DNA from: an uncultured Bacteroidaceae bacterium
Lineage (GTDB): Bacteria; Bacteroidota; Bacteroidia; Bacteroidales; Bacteroidaceae
DNA length: 40,508 bases
Direction of reading: 5' to 3'
Assembly (NCBI GenBank): GCA_905234745.1
Contig: CAJOJD010000010.1
Coordinates: 1 to 40,508, forward strand
Shown here: in pieces, positions 14,763 through 22,136 of the stretch
Position numbering within the stretch: position 1 is the stretch's first letter
How the letters are laid out: each line of letters starts with the position of its first letter
Made by a program: the position numbers and the translations under genes
The notes under the pieces: generated by a model
The model's input: the letters and a program-made list of their open reading frames with translations, nothing else
Database searches by the model: none
What the model was told of the DNA's origin: nothing

Positions 14763-16607
14763 CTATTCTACTGTAACGGATTTTGCAAGGTTACGGGGCT
14801 GGTCAACGTCACGCCCCTTGGCTATGGCAATGTGGTATGCAAGTAACTGCAGCGGAATTACCGACAGCAGCGGAACCAGGCACTCCTCGGTATCCGGAAT
14901 CTCAAAGTAGTAGTCCGATATGTTGCGCACATCGGTATCGCCCTCGGTGACGATGCTTATCACCCTGCCCTTACGTGCCTTGACCTCCTGGATATTGCTC
15001 AGGATCTTGTCATAATGACCGCGTTTGGGTGCAATCACGACAACCGGCATCTCCTCGTCGATAAGGGCAATCGGACCGTGTTTCATCTCGGCTGCAGGAT
15101 AGCCCTCGGCATGTATGTATGATATCTCCTTGAGCTTAAGAGCACCTTCAAGTGCAATCGGATAGTTGTATCCGCGGCCCAGATAGATAAAGTTATGGGC
15201 GTATGTGAATGTCTTGGCAAGCTCGGCAATCTGCTTGTCATGCTTGAGAATCTTCTCAATCTTGGCCGGAATGTTGGGCAGTTCCTTTATGATGCTCTGA
15301 CGCTGCTCGGGCGATACGGTTCCCTTCTCCTGGGCAATGTTCAATGCCAGAAGCAGCAGGGTCTCAACCTGTGCGGTAAAGGCTTTGGTCGATGCCACAC
15401 CGATCTCAGGGCCGGCATGAGTGTAGCAGCCCGTATCGGCGGCACGTGCAATTGACGAGCCTACCACGTTGCATATTCCGAACAGGAATGCGCCCGACTC
15501 CTTGGCCAGTTTCATGGCTGCCAAAGTATCGGCCGTCTCACCTGACTGTGATATTGCAATCACAACGTCATCAGGATAGATCACAGGATTGCGGTAACGG
15601 AACTCCGACGAGTACTCAACCTCGACCGGAATACGTGTCAAATCCTCAATAAGATATTTGCCGATAAGCGCTGCGTGCCAGGATGTACCGCAGGCACAGA
15701 TTATGATTCGGCGTGCAGCCATCAGCCTGGCTCTATGGTCGATAACGCCCGATAGCTTTACTATGCCAAGTTCAGGATGCAGACGTCCGTTCATCACGGT
15801 GCGTGTGGTATCGGGCTGCTCGTGAATCTCCTTGAGCATGAAATGCGGGAATCCGCCCTTCTCTATCTGGCTCAGGTTCATCTCCAGTTTCTTTACCACA
15901 GCGGTCTGCTCAACGCTGCGCAGGTCTGTTATCTTAAGTTCCTTGCCGCGCTCTATGAATGCAATCTGTTCCTCACCCAAGTACACTACACGGTCTGTAT
16001 ATTCTATAATAGGAGTTGCATCGGACCCCAGAAGGAACTCACCGTCACCGACACCTATTATAAGCGGACTGCCCTTACGTGCGGCAATCATCTTGTCCGG
16101 CTGTGTCTTGTCAACTATTACGATTGCGTATGCGCCTATGACGCTGTTCAGAGCTAGCGGAACGGCCTCCTCGAGTGAGATTGAGTGGCTGTCCATCATG
16201 TATTGGATAAGCTGTATTACGACCTCGGTATCGGTCTCGCTCTTGAAATGGTAACCCTGGTGCTCAAGTTCGGTCTTGAGCGAACGGTAGTTCTCAATGA
16301 TTCCGTTGTGTATGAGTGCCAGATTTCCTGACTCCGAGAAATGCGGGTGCGCATTGACGTCATTAGGCTCACCGTGAGTGGCCCAGCGTGTATGGGCTAT
16401 GCCGATGCATCCGCTCAGGTCCTTACCCTCGACGGCATGCTCCAGATCGGCAACCTTGCCTTTTGTCTTGTAAATAACCAGACCTCCGTTATCATTTATC
16501 AGTGCAACTCCGGCACTGTCATAACCACGATACTCAAGTCTTGATAGTCCCTTAATAAGAATAGGATAAGCCTGACGCTTACCGATATAACCTACAATTC
16601 CGCACAT
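14763..16607 (-). CDS. glmS: Glutamine-fructose-6-phosphate aminotransferase
   Basis: Makes glucosamine-6-phosphate from fructose-6-phosphate and glutamine, the entry to peptidoglycan and LPS precursors. The start at 16607 is required by MCGIVGYIGKRQ, since Cys2 must become the N-terminal nucleophile; an 18-residue upstream extension in the same frame is spurious. The class II amidotransferase domain (2 to about 240) is followed by two SIS sugar isomerase domains (CGTSWHAALIGKY, SQSGETADTLAAMK, YLGRGYNYPIALEGALKLKEISYIHAEGYPAAEMKHGPIALI) and the signature tail DVDQPRNLAKSVTVE. 614 residues, full length. First gene of a likely glmS-pyrG operon, with a leader of about 120 bases containing a hairpin. 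Confidence 0.98.
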   Translation of the reverse strand: MCGIVGYIGKRQAYPILIKGLSRLEYRGYDSAGVALINDNGGLVIYKTKGKVADLEHAVEGKDLSGCIGIAHTRWATHGEPNDVNAHPHFSESGNLALIHNGIIENYRSLKTELEHQGYHFKSETDTEVVIQLIQYMMDSHSISLEEAVPLALNSVIGAYAIVIVDKTQPDKMIAARKGSPLIIGVGDGEFLLGSDATPIIEYTDRVVYLGEEQIAFIERGKELKITDLRSVEQTAVVKKLEMNLSQIEKGGFPHFMLKEIHEQPDTTRTVMNGRLHPELGIVKLSGVIDHRARLMAARRIIICACGTSWHAALIGKYLIEDLTRIPVEVEYSSEFRYRNPVIYPDDVVIAISQSGETADTLAAMKLAKESGAFLFGICNVVGSSIARAADTGCYTHAGPEIGVASTKAFTAQVETLLLLALNIAQEKGTVSPEQRQSIIKELPNIPAKIEKILKHDKQIAELAKTFTYAHNFIYLGRGYNYPIALEGALKLKEISYIHAEGYPAAEMKHGPIALIDEEMPVVVIAPKRGHYDKILSNIQEVKARKGRVISIVTEGDTDVRNISDYYFEIPDTEECLVPLLSVIPLQLLAYHIAIAKGRDVDQPRNLAKSVTVE

Positions 16608-16617
16608 ATAATATAGC

Positions 16618-16665
16618 CTAAATAAAGGAGGAAGGCTGGTCCTGCTTGAACCAGCCTTCACTCAT
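16618..16665 (-). CDS. Possible 15-codon leader ORF of glmS
   Basis: The ORF reads MSEGWFKQDQPSSFI and stops 10 bases before the glmS start. It contains the whole leader hairpin, so translating it would open the hairpin. Two Gln codons flank an Asp. It may be a chance ORF; nothing like the Asn/Gln runs of asnB and glnB is seen. Confidence 0.25.
   Translation of the reverse strand: MSEGWFKQDQPSSFI
16631..16659 (-). promoter_or_regulatory. Hairpin in the glmS leader
   Basis: A perfect 9-bp stem (GAAGGCTGG/CCAGCCTTC) with an 11-base loop ends 23 bases before the glmS ATG. The following bases (CTCCTTTATTT) are pyrimidine-rich but not a clean U-tract, so it is a weak terminator or a translation-control hairpin. 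Confidence 0.55.
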
Positions 16666-16735
16666 ATTATCAATTTTATATTTCCAATCTCTTACTACAC
16701 ATACGCATTTCCAACAATTGGCAATGAATATGGGG

Positions 16736-16765
16736 CAAAAGTACTAATTGTATTTCAAACTGCAA
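16736..16765 (-). promoter_or_regulatory. Predicted promoter of glmS-pyrG
   Basis: The minus strand shows TTG (16763-16765), 19 bases and TACTTTTG (16736-16743), a good Bacteroidota -33/-7 match. The start point would be near 16729. Confidence 0.65.
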
Positions 16766-16824
16766 TACGTTTTAACAAAAAAGTTTCAGATTGACAGATA
16801 TATCATTGAATATCATACAAATTG

Positions 16825-18951
16825 TCACTTCTTCACAACTACTTTGATGATACCCTGCTCCTTGCCGGGTATTACCTGCATCTCCAGGTAACCGGTATTG
16901 TTGGTACCCTCACCCAGCAGTGTAAGTTTTGCAGTTACAGTGGGTTGAGGATTAGCCTCATTGGAGATGAGTTCCTTCTCGGTAAGCTGGCCTGACCACA
17001 GAACGGGACCGTATGAGTGGCTCAGAGTCCAGGTTCCGGGACCTACCTCACCGAATGAATACTCGGTCGCACCATCCCTAAGCATGATATATCTGGTACC
17101 TGCACCCTGTGCGTAACCGGCATTGCCGCCACCGCCGCGTGCAGCCAGCTGGATCTCGGCACCCAGGCCGATGGTCTCGAGCGGATTCTCCTTATACTGC
17201 GGCAGACCGCTGCTGATTGCCTCAACCTCAAAGTAATACTGCTTGGGAGCGGTATTCAGGCTGTGCATGTAAAGCTCGTTCTTGCCGTATACGATGTAGC
17301 TGTTGTACAGTTTCTTCTTCTCAATACCGTAACGTACAATGTAACCGTCGGCTCCGGGAACAGGCTCCCACATTACATTGGCCTCACGGAGATCGTCAGG
17401 ATTGCGTACAGCCATGAACTTCTTGACCTTCTGGGTCTTCATCTGCGGAGTTGTACCGAATATGCGCAGGTCCTTGATTGAGAACTTTGCATTGTCATAA
17501 GTAGCAACGTTGACTACTTTCACGTAACGGGCGCTTACAGGGCTCTCAAGTTCATTGTAGTCATGCTTGAGTTCCAGCTTGTTCTCAGGCTTGCTGATGA
17601 TCTTGGTCCAGTTGGAGTTGTCGTCCGATACAAACACCTCATAGCACTGATACAACTGCTCTGCCTGAGGACGCGCTGCACCGCCGCCCATCATACCGCC
17701 GCCGAATCCGCCACGACCGCCTGCAGCACGTGCTGCGCCTATGTGGTCCCAGTTAAGCTGAATTGCATTGATGGTAGCCTTGGCACCCAGGTCAACGGTA
17801 AAGAACTCGCCTGCATCGCCTGTTGCTGCAACCCAGCAGGTCTTGAAATCCTCATCAAGAGCCTGTGAGGGAGCATAGTTCTCAAAGGTTGATGATACGA
17901 TTGCCTTCTTGTTTACTGACAGCAGTTTCCAGTCAACGTAGTTGTCTACGCCGCCAACCGGACGCTCATCGGGATAGTACTGAGGATAGTCACCCAGAGC
18001 GGTATTTGAATACATAACGCCCTGCTTGTCGACAGCTGTGGGATAAATTGCCAGTTCTGATCCGCGGCCACCCTCACCGTACTGTGCGGGAATCATGCAG
18101 ATGGTCCACAGGTTGCCCTTCTTGTCATGGAAGGTGCTTCCGTGTCCGGCGCCTACCTGGAATCCGCTGGTCTTGAATGTAAGCGGGTTGTGCTCGCTGT
18201 ATGTGAACGGGCCCAGAGGGCTGTCACCGACGTAAATACCGTGTGAATATGAAATGAACTCAAGGCCAATGGCTGCGTACTGCAGATAGTACTTGCCGTT
18301 GTGCTTGATCATATACGGACCCTCAATCCAAGGCAGTTCCTCGGGACCGTATTCACGGCGTCCGTTGAAGATTGAATAGATTACATCCTCGGGCTTGCGG
18401 ACCTCGAATCCGTGGTTCTTGATATCGCTCCAGAACAGCTTGGTAGGCTCTCCCTTCTCCTTGAAGGTCTCCTTGTCAAGCTCCACTACCTGGAACGGCA
18501 TTATCTGCGACCAGCCAAAGTACATGTACAGGCGGCCGTCATCATCGACAAACATGTTGGCATCACCGTAACGGTCGCTTGAGAGCTCTCCTATCTTCTC
18601 CCACTCGCCCTTGTAGGGGTCTATGGCGCGATAGACGTTGCGGTTGTTCATGGAGCAGCCAATCAGCTTGCCGTCCATCTCTACGACCGATACCACACCT
18701 GCGGGATAACCGGGAGCGTCAACATAGGTCCAGTCGCGGAAATCGGCCGAATACCAATAGCCGCGTCTGTGTGATACAAAGAGGAAGTAGTTGTCCTCGT
18801 AAATGATGACTACGGGCTCACCGCCTCGTACGGCGCGTTCGTTGCCTACTACTACGTCAAGAGGATTGGCGAATGTGTGCTGAGCATACACCGATATGCC
18901 GGTCATAAGCATGGCAACTCCGGCAATAGTCCATTTGAAAAACTGTTTCAT
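16825..18951 (-). CDS. GH43-like glycosidase with discoidin domain
   Basis: A secreted enzyme of 708 residues. Signal peptide MKQFFKWTIAGVAMLMTGISVYAQ; the start at 18951 is chosen for it. The first half (about 25-345) is a five-bladed propeller of GH43 type (RGGEPVVIIYEDNYFLFVS, GYWYSADFRDWTYV, DANMFVDDDGRLYMYFGW, WIEGPYMIKHNGKYYLQYA, GAGHGSTFHDKKGNLW). An F5/8 type C (discoidin) domain (about 355-510) follows, then an FN3-like module (about 515-605). In blade I the sequence is GEP, where many GH43 have ADP; it is common in related Bacteroidota proteins but may mean altered chemistry. The discoidin domain carries a Gly-rich insert (GGRGGFGGGMMGGG). Likely target: arabinose- or xylose-containing plant glycan. 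It stands alone on the minus strand. Confidence 0.8.
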   Translation of the reverse strand: MKQFFKWTIAGVAMLMTGISVYAQHTFANPLDVVVGNERAVRGGEPVVIIYEDNYFLFVSHRRGYWYSADFRDWTYVDAPGYPAGVVSVVEMDGKLIGCSMNNRNVYRAIDPYKGEWEKIGELSSDRYGDANMFVDDDGRLYMYFGWSQIMPFQVVELDKETFKEKGEPTKLFWSDIKNHGFEVRKPEDVIYSIFNGRREYGPEELPWIEGPYMIKHNGKYYLQYAAIGLEFISYSHGIYVGDSPLGPFTYSEHNPLTFKTSGFQVGAGHGSTFHDKKGNLWTICMIPAQYGEGGRGSELAIYPTAVDKQGVMYSNTALGDYPQYYPDERPVGGVDNYVDWKLLSVNKKAIVSSTFENYAPSQALDEDFKTCWVAATGDAGEFFTVDLGAKATINAIQLNWDHIGAARAAGGRGGFGGGMMGGGAARPQAEQLYQCYEVFVSDDNSNWTKIISKPENKLELKHDYNELESPVSARYVKVVNVATYDNAKFSIKDLRIFGTTPQMKTQKVKKFMAVRNPDDLREANVMWEPVPGADGYIVRYGIEKKKLYNSYIVYGKNELYMHSLNTAPKQYYFEVEAISSGLPQYKENPLETIGLGAEIQLAARGGGGNAGYAQGAGTRYIMLRDGATEYSFGEVGPGTWTLSHSYGPVLWSGQLTEKELISNEANPQPTVTAKLTLLGEGTNNTGYLEMQVIPGKEQGIIKVVVKK

Positions 18952-18986
18952 ATAGGTTATAATAAGGTTAGCAATCAATTACTGTA

Positions 18987-19019
18987 TTTGCAAATATGAG
19001 AAAAAAATACCTAACTTTA
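18987..19019 (+). promoter_or_regulatory. Predicted promoter of the SIMPL-rsmG operon
   Basis: TTTG (18987-18990), 21 bases, then TAACTTTA (19012-19019), about 38 bases before the first gene. The -7 box differs from consensus at the last base. Confidence 0.45.
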
Positions 19020-19057
19020 CACTCGGTATTAAGACAATTTTCAATAGTACAAGCGTT

Positions 19058-19741
19058 ATGAAGAATTCAACCAATTTCTGGGGATTGCTGGCACTGGGTG
19101 TCTGCATCATTCTGGCGGTACACACATTTACCGGAACAAAGCGTGTTGTTAATGTAAAAGGTCTTGCCACTCAGGAGGTTATGGCAGATCATGTAATCTG
19201 GCCCCTTGTTATTCAGGACGTTGACAATGACCTTATCAAGCTCTACTCCACTATGGACAACAAGAGCAAGGAGATAGTAAAGTTCCTTAAGGAAGGCGGA
19301 ATCCAGGAGAGTGAGATCAGCATAGCCGCTCCCACCGTATATGACCGCAACGCCAACCGTTACTCGAACGAGTATATTGCATACCGTTATCAGATGCAGC
19401 AGGTAGTAACCGTAAGCTCAAACAATGTTGAGCTTGTACGTCAGCTCATCCTCAAACAGGGTGACTTGCTCAAGAAAGGCATTGCCATTAGCGGTAACGA
19501 CTACGAGCACCAGACACAGTATGACTTTAACGGCCTGAACGAACTCAAGCCGCAGATGGTAGAGGTTGCCACACGCAACGCACGTGAGGTAGCACAGAAG
19601 TTTGCCGATGACTCCGGCTCACGCCTGGGTAAGATCCAGACCGCATCTCAGGGTCAGTTCTCAATCTACGACCGCGACAGCAACACACCGTGGATCAAGA
19701 ACGTCCGCGTTGTAACAACTGTTACCTATTATCTCAAGTAA
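19058..19741 (+). CDS. SIMPL (DUF541) domain protein
   Basis: A 227-residue protein with an N-terminal membrane anchor (about 8-25, FWGLLALGVCIILAVHTF) and a periplasmic SIMPL domain. Family features are VVNVKGLATQEVMADHVIWPL near the start, the central EIVKFLKEGGIQESEISIAAP and YRYQMQQVVTVSS, and the C-terminal ATRNAREVAQKFADDSGSRLGKIQTASQG. The domain's biochemical role is not settled; members are found as periplasmic or outer-membrane proteins. First gene of a four-gene operon: the next start codon follows its stop with no spacing. Confidence 0.88.
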   Translation: MKNSTNFWGLLALGVCIILAVHTFTGTKRVVNVKGLATQEVMADHVIWPLVIQDVDNDLIKLYSTMDNKSKEIVKFLKEGGIQESEISIAAPTVYDRNANRYSNEYIAYRYQMQQVVTVSSNNVELVRQLILKQGDLLKKGIAISGNDYEHQTQYDFNGLNELKPQMVEVATRNAREVAQKFADDSGSRLGKIQTASQGQFSIYDRDSNTPWIKNVRVVTTVTYYLK

Positions 19742-20365
19742 ATGCAGCTTATAAGGAAATATTTTCCGGATCTGACGAGCCTCCAGTATGAACAGCTGGA
19801 GGCTCTCGGTCCGTTATATACCGACTGGAACAGCAAGATCAACGTCATTTCACGCAAGGATATTGACAATCTGTACGAGCATCACATACTGCATTCAATG
19901 GCCATAGCCAAGGTCATAAAGTTTGCCCCAAGCACTCGTCTGGCCGATGTCGGCACAGGAGGCGGACTGCCCGGCATACCTCTTGCAATACTGTTTCCCG
20001 AGTGCAGTTTCACGCTTATAGACAGCATCGGCAAGAAGGTTCGTGTCGCTCAGGATATTGCTGTACAGATAGGCCTTAAGAACGTAATCTGCCGCCATGA
20101 GCGTGCCGAGGAGGACAAGGACAAGTATGAGTTCATTCTGTCACGCGGCGTGATGCCCCTGCCCGACCTCTGTCAGGTTTCAGGACACATGCTTGACCGC
20201 AAGACACAACGCAACGCATATCCCAACGGAGTGATCTGCCTCAAGGGCGGTGACCTGAGCACCGAGACCGCAAAGTTCAAAAAGGTGGCCGAGATTACAG
20301 AGATAAGCCGTTATTTCCAGGAGGAGTTCTTTAAGGACAAGAAAACAGTATACGTGCAGATATGA
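19742..20365 (+). CDS. rsmG: 16S rRNA (guanine527-N7)-methyltransferase
   Basis: Methylates N7 of G527 in 16S rRNA using SAM. 207 residues. The fold and motifs are clear: LYTDWNSKINVISRKDIDNLYEHHILHS (29-56), the SAM-binding loop LADVGTGGGLPGIPLAILFP (about 67-86), LIDSIGKKVRVAQDIA, and SRGVMPLPDL. Its ATG directly follows the stop of the SIMPL gene and its stop overlaps the start of the metallo-beta-lactamase gene (ATGA), so translation is probably coupled. Loss of this enzyme is known to give low-level streptomycin resistance in other bacteria. Confidence 0.96.
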   Translation: MQLIRKYFPDLTSLQYEQLEALGPLYTDWNSKINVISRKDIDNLYEHHILHSMAIAKVIKFAPSTRLADVGTGGGLPGIPLAILFPECSFTLIDSIGKKVRVAQDIAVQIGLKNVICRHERAEEDKDKYEFILSRGVMPLPDLCQVSGHMLDRKTQRNAYPNGVICLKGGDLSTETAKFKKVAEITEISRYFQEEFFKDKKTVYVQI

Positions 20366-20997
20366 TGGAAGTCAAGTGTTTTGAGTTCAACTTCCTTCCG
20401 GTAAACACATACGTTATCTGGGATGAGACCAAGGAGGCTGCCGTGATAGATCCCGGTTGCTTCTATCCCGGCGAGACCGGGAAGCTGGCCGCATTCATTC
20501 GCGATAACGATCTGAAAGTCAAACTGCTGCTGGACACACATCTGCACTTTGACCACGTTTTCGGCAACCTGTTCGTTGAGGAGACTTACGGCGTAAAGGC
20601 AAAGGCCAATGACCTGGATATGCCTTGGATCAGGACCATGAGTGCAAGGCTGTCGGTCTTCGGTATCAACTACAACGGACACGTCAACCCCATCGACCCC
20701 GAGAACGTCCTTAACGAAGGTGATACCGTAACGTTCGGCAACACTACCCTTCACGTCCTGCACGTTCCCGGCCATTCACCGGGAAGCCTTGTTTTCTGGA
20801 ACAAGGAGCAGAAATGCGTATTTACGGGTGATGTCATTTTTCAGGGCAGTTACGGCCGAACCGATTTCCCCGACGGAGACCATGAGGCACTTATGGACGG
20901 CATCCGCAACAAACTGCTCACCATGCCTGATGACACGATTGTATACCCCGGTCACGGACCGCTTACTACAATAAAACACGAAAGAAACTACTACTGA
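20362..20997 (+). CDS. Metallo-beta-lactamase fold hydrolase (glyoxalase II-like)
   Basis: A cytoplasmic metal hydrolase of 211 residues with the whole MBL motif set: THLHFDH (metal site), PGHSPGSLVFW, FTGDVIFQGSYGRTDFPDGD and VYPGHGP. Family members of this size act on thioesters such as hydroxyacylglutathione-like substrates; the natural substrate is not evident. There is no signal peptide. Translation starts at the first of two adjacent ATG codons overlapping the rsmG stop; the second is equally possible. It is the third gene in the SIMPL-rsmG-MBL-DUF1573 operon. Confidence 0.92.
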   Translation: MMEVKCFEFNFLPVNTYVIWDETKEAAVIDPGCFYPGETGKLAAFIRDNDLKVKLLLDTHLHFDHVFGNLFVEETYGVKAKANDLDMPWIRTMSARLSVFGINYNGHVNPIDPENVLNEGDTVTFGNTTLHVLHVPGHSPGSLVFWNKEQKCVFTGDVIFQGSYGRTDFPDGDHEALMDGIRNKLLTMPDDTIVYPGHGPLTTIKHERNYY

Positions 20998-20999
20998 TT

Positions 21000-22082
21000 A
21001 TGAAAGCTAAAACCTTACTTGCCACAATATTGGCACTTTCATTCGGCGTCGCCCAGGCGCAGGAGGAACTTAACTCCGCCCTGGTGTTTGAGACATATGA
21101 ATGGGATTTCGGACAGATTGAAGAGGCCGACGGTGTGGTACAGCACACCTTCAGGTTCATGAACATATCCAACAACCCCATACAGATTGACAACGTAGCC
21201 ACAAGCTGCGGCTGCACCACCGTGCTCTACTCCACCCAACCCGTTGCCGGCGGCGAGTACGGAGAACTTACCGTAGCGTTTGATCCGTCACGTACCGAGG
21301 GCCGTGTACTGCGTGAGGTTGAGGTATTCACAAAAGACCGCCGCAACTACGCCAGCCTTATGATTACGGCCGATGTCAATCCCATACCCATGGGGCTGGA
21401 GCAGTTATATCCCCACCTTCTGGCCGGAAACGTAAAGACCAATGCCAAACGCTGCAACTTTGGATACATCACACAAGGCGAGAGTGTTACCAGGATAGTA
21501 CGTGTAGCCAACGTGGGTGACAAGACTGCAAAGTTATCGGTCGTAACAACAGGAAACCGTTACGGCATGAGCGTTGAGTGCCCTGAAAGCGTAGCACCGC
21601 AGGAAATCGTCAGCATTCACATTACATACAATATCGGCAAAGGGAAAAACCATTTTGGAATGGCCCGTGATACCGTCTGGGTTGTCGCAGACGGCGTAAA
21701 GAGCCAGGAACCCATCGTAGTCAACGCCATACGCGTAGAGAAGTTCTCAGACAATGAGAACAAGCCTAAACCGGTACTCCGCATAGAACCGGCTTACGTG
21801 GATTTCGGCCAGAAAGCCCCGGGAAAGATCTACAAGAAGACCATTGTGATTGGCAATACCGGAAATGCTGACCTGATTTTCCGCAATGTCGAGGCTATGG
21901 AAGGTACCGCAATCAGCATTGAGACCGGTCAGGTAATCAAACCCGGCAAAGAACTCAAGGTTACGGTAGCGATAACCAACTCAAACGTTCCCCGCACCGC
22001 AACGCTCGGCTCCATCAACCTCACGACCAACGACCCCACCCGCCCATTCAGAGAGCTAAGGTTGCAAGTCGATACCAAATAA
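21000..22082 (+). CDS. DUF1573 secreted Ig-like protein
   Basis: A 360-residue exported protein. Signal peptide MKAKTLLATILALSFGVAQAQ, then a DUF1573 domain (about 25-125) with FETYEWDFGQIEEADGVVQHTFRFMN and the typical SCGCTT cysteine motif. A middle domain and a second ASH/DUF1573-like beta sandwich (about 258-360, YVDFGQKAPGKIYKKTIVIGNTGNADLIF) follow. Such proteins are abundant in Bacteroidota; their role is not established. Last gene of the operon, two bases after the MBL gene. Its stop codon overlaps the start of a perfect 43-bp palindrome that serves as terminator. Confidence 0.88.
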   Translation: MKAKTLLATILALSFGVAQAQEELNSALVFETYEWDFGQIEEADGVVQHTFRFMNISNNPIQIDNVATSCGCTTVLYSTQPVAGGEYGELTVAFDPSRTEGRVLREVEVFTKDRRNYASLMITADVNPIPMGLEQLYPHLLAGNVKTNAKRCNFGYITQGESVTRIVRVANVGDKTAKLSVVTTGNRYGMSVECPESVAPQEIVSIHITYNIGKGKNHFGMARDTVWVVADGVKSQEPIVVNAIRVEKFSDNENKPKPVLRIEPAYVDFGQKAPGKIYKKTIVIGNTGNADLIFRNVEAMEGTAISIETGQVIKPGKELKVTVAITNSNVPRTATLGSINLTTNDPTRPFRELRLQVDTK

Positions 22083-22124
22083 AAAAAGGTACCATTGGGG
22101 TCAGACCCCAATGGTACCTTTTTT
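22082..22124. terminator. Perfect 43-bp palindrome, bidirectional terminator
   Basis: Two 21-base arms (AAAAAAGGTACCATTGGGG, then TC) are exact complements around a single central A at 22103. Each strand gives a 15-bp GC-rich stem ending in six U residues, so it can terminate both the DUF1573 operon and the convergent GH3 gene. The core GGGGTCAGACCCC is shared with the repeats at 4208, 4936 and 24827. Confidence 0.88.
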
Positions 22125-22136
22125 GACTGCAAGCTC

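Noticed and set aside
16608-16661. Upstream extension of glmS by 18 residues
   Set aside because: GlmS needs Cys at position 2 for catalysis, so translation must begin at MCGIVGYIG (16607).
16608-16735. A glmS ribozyme in the glmS leader
   Set aside because: Only one hairpin and a short ORF are seen; none of the ribozyme's paired core could be recognised.
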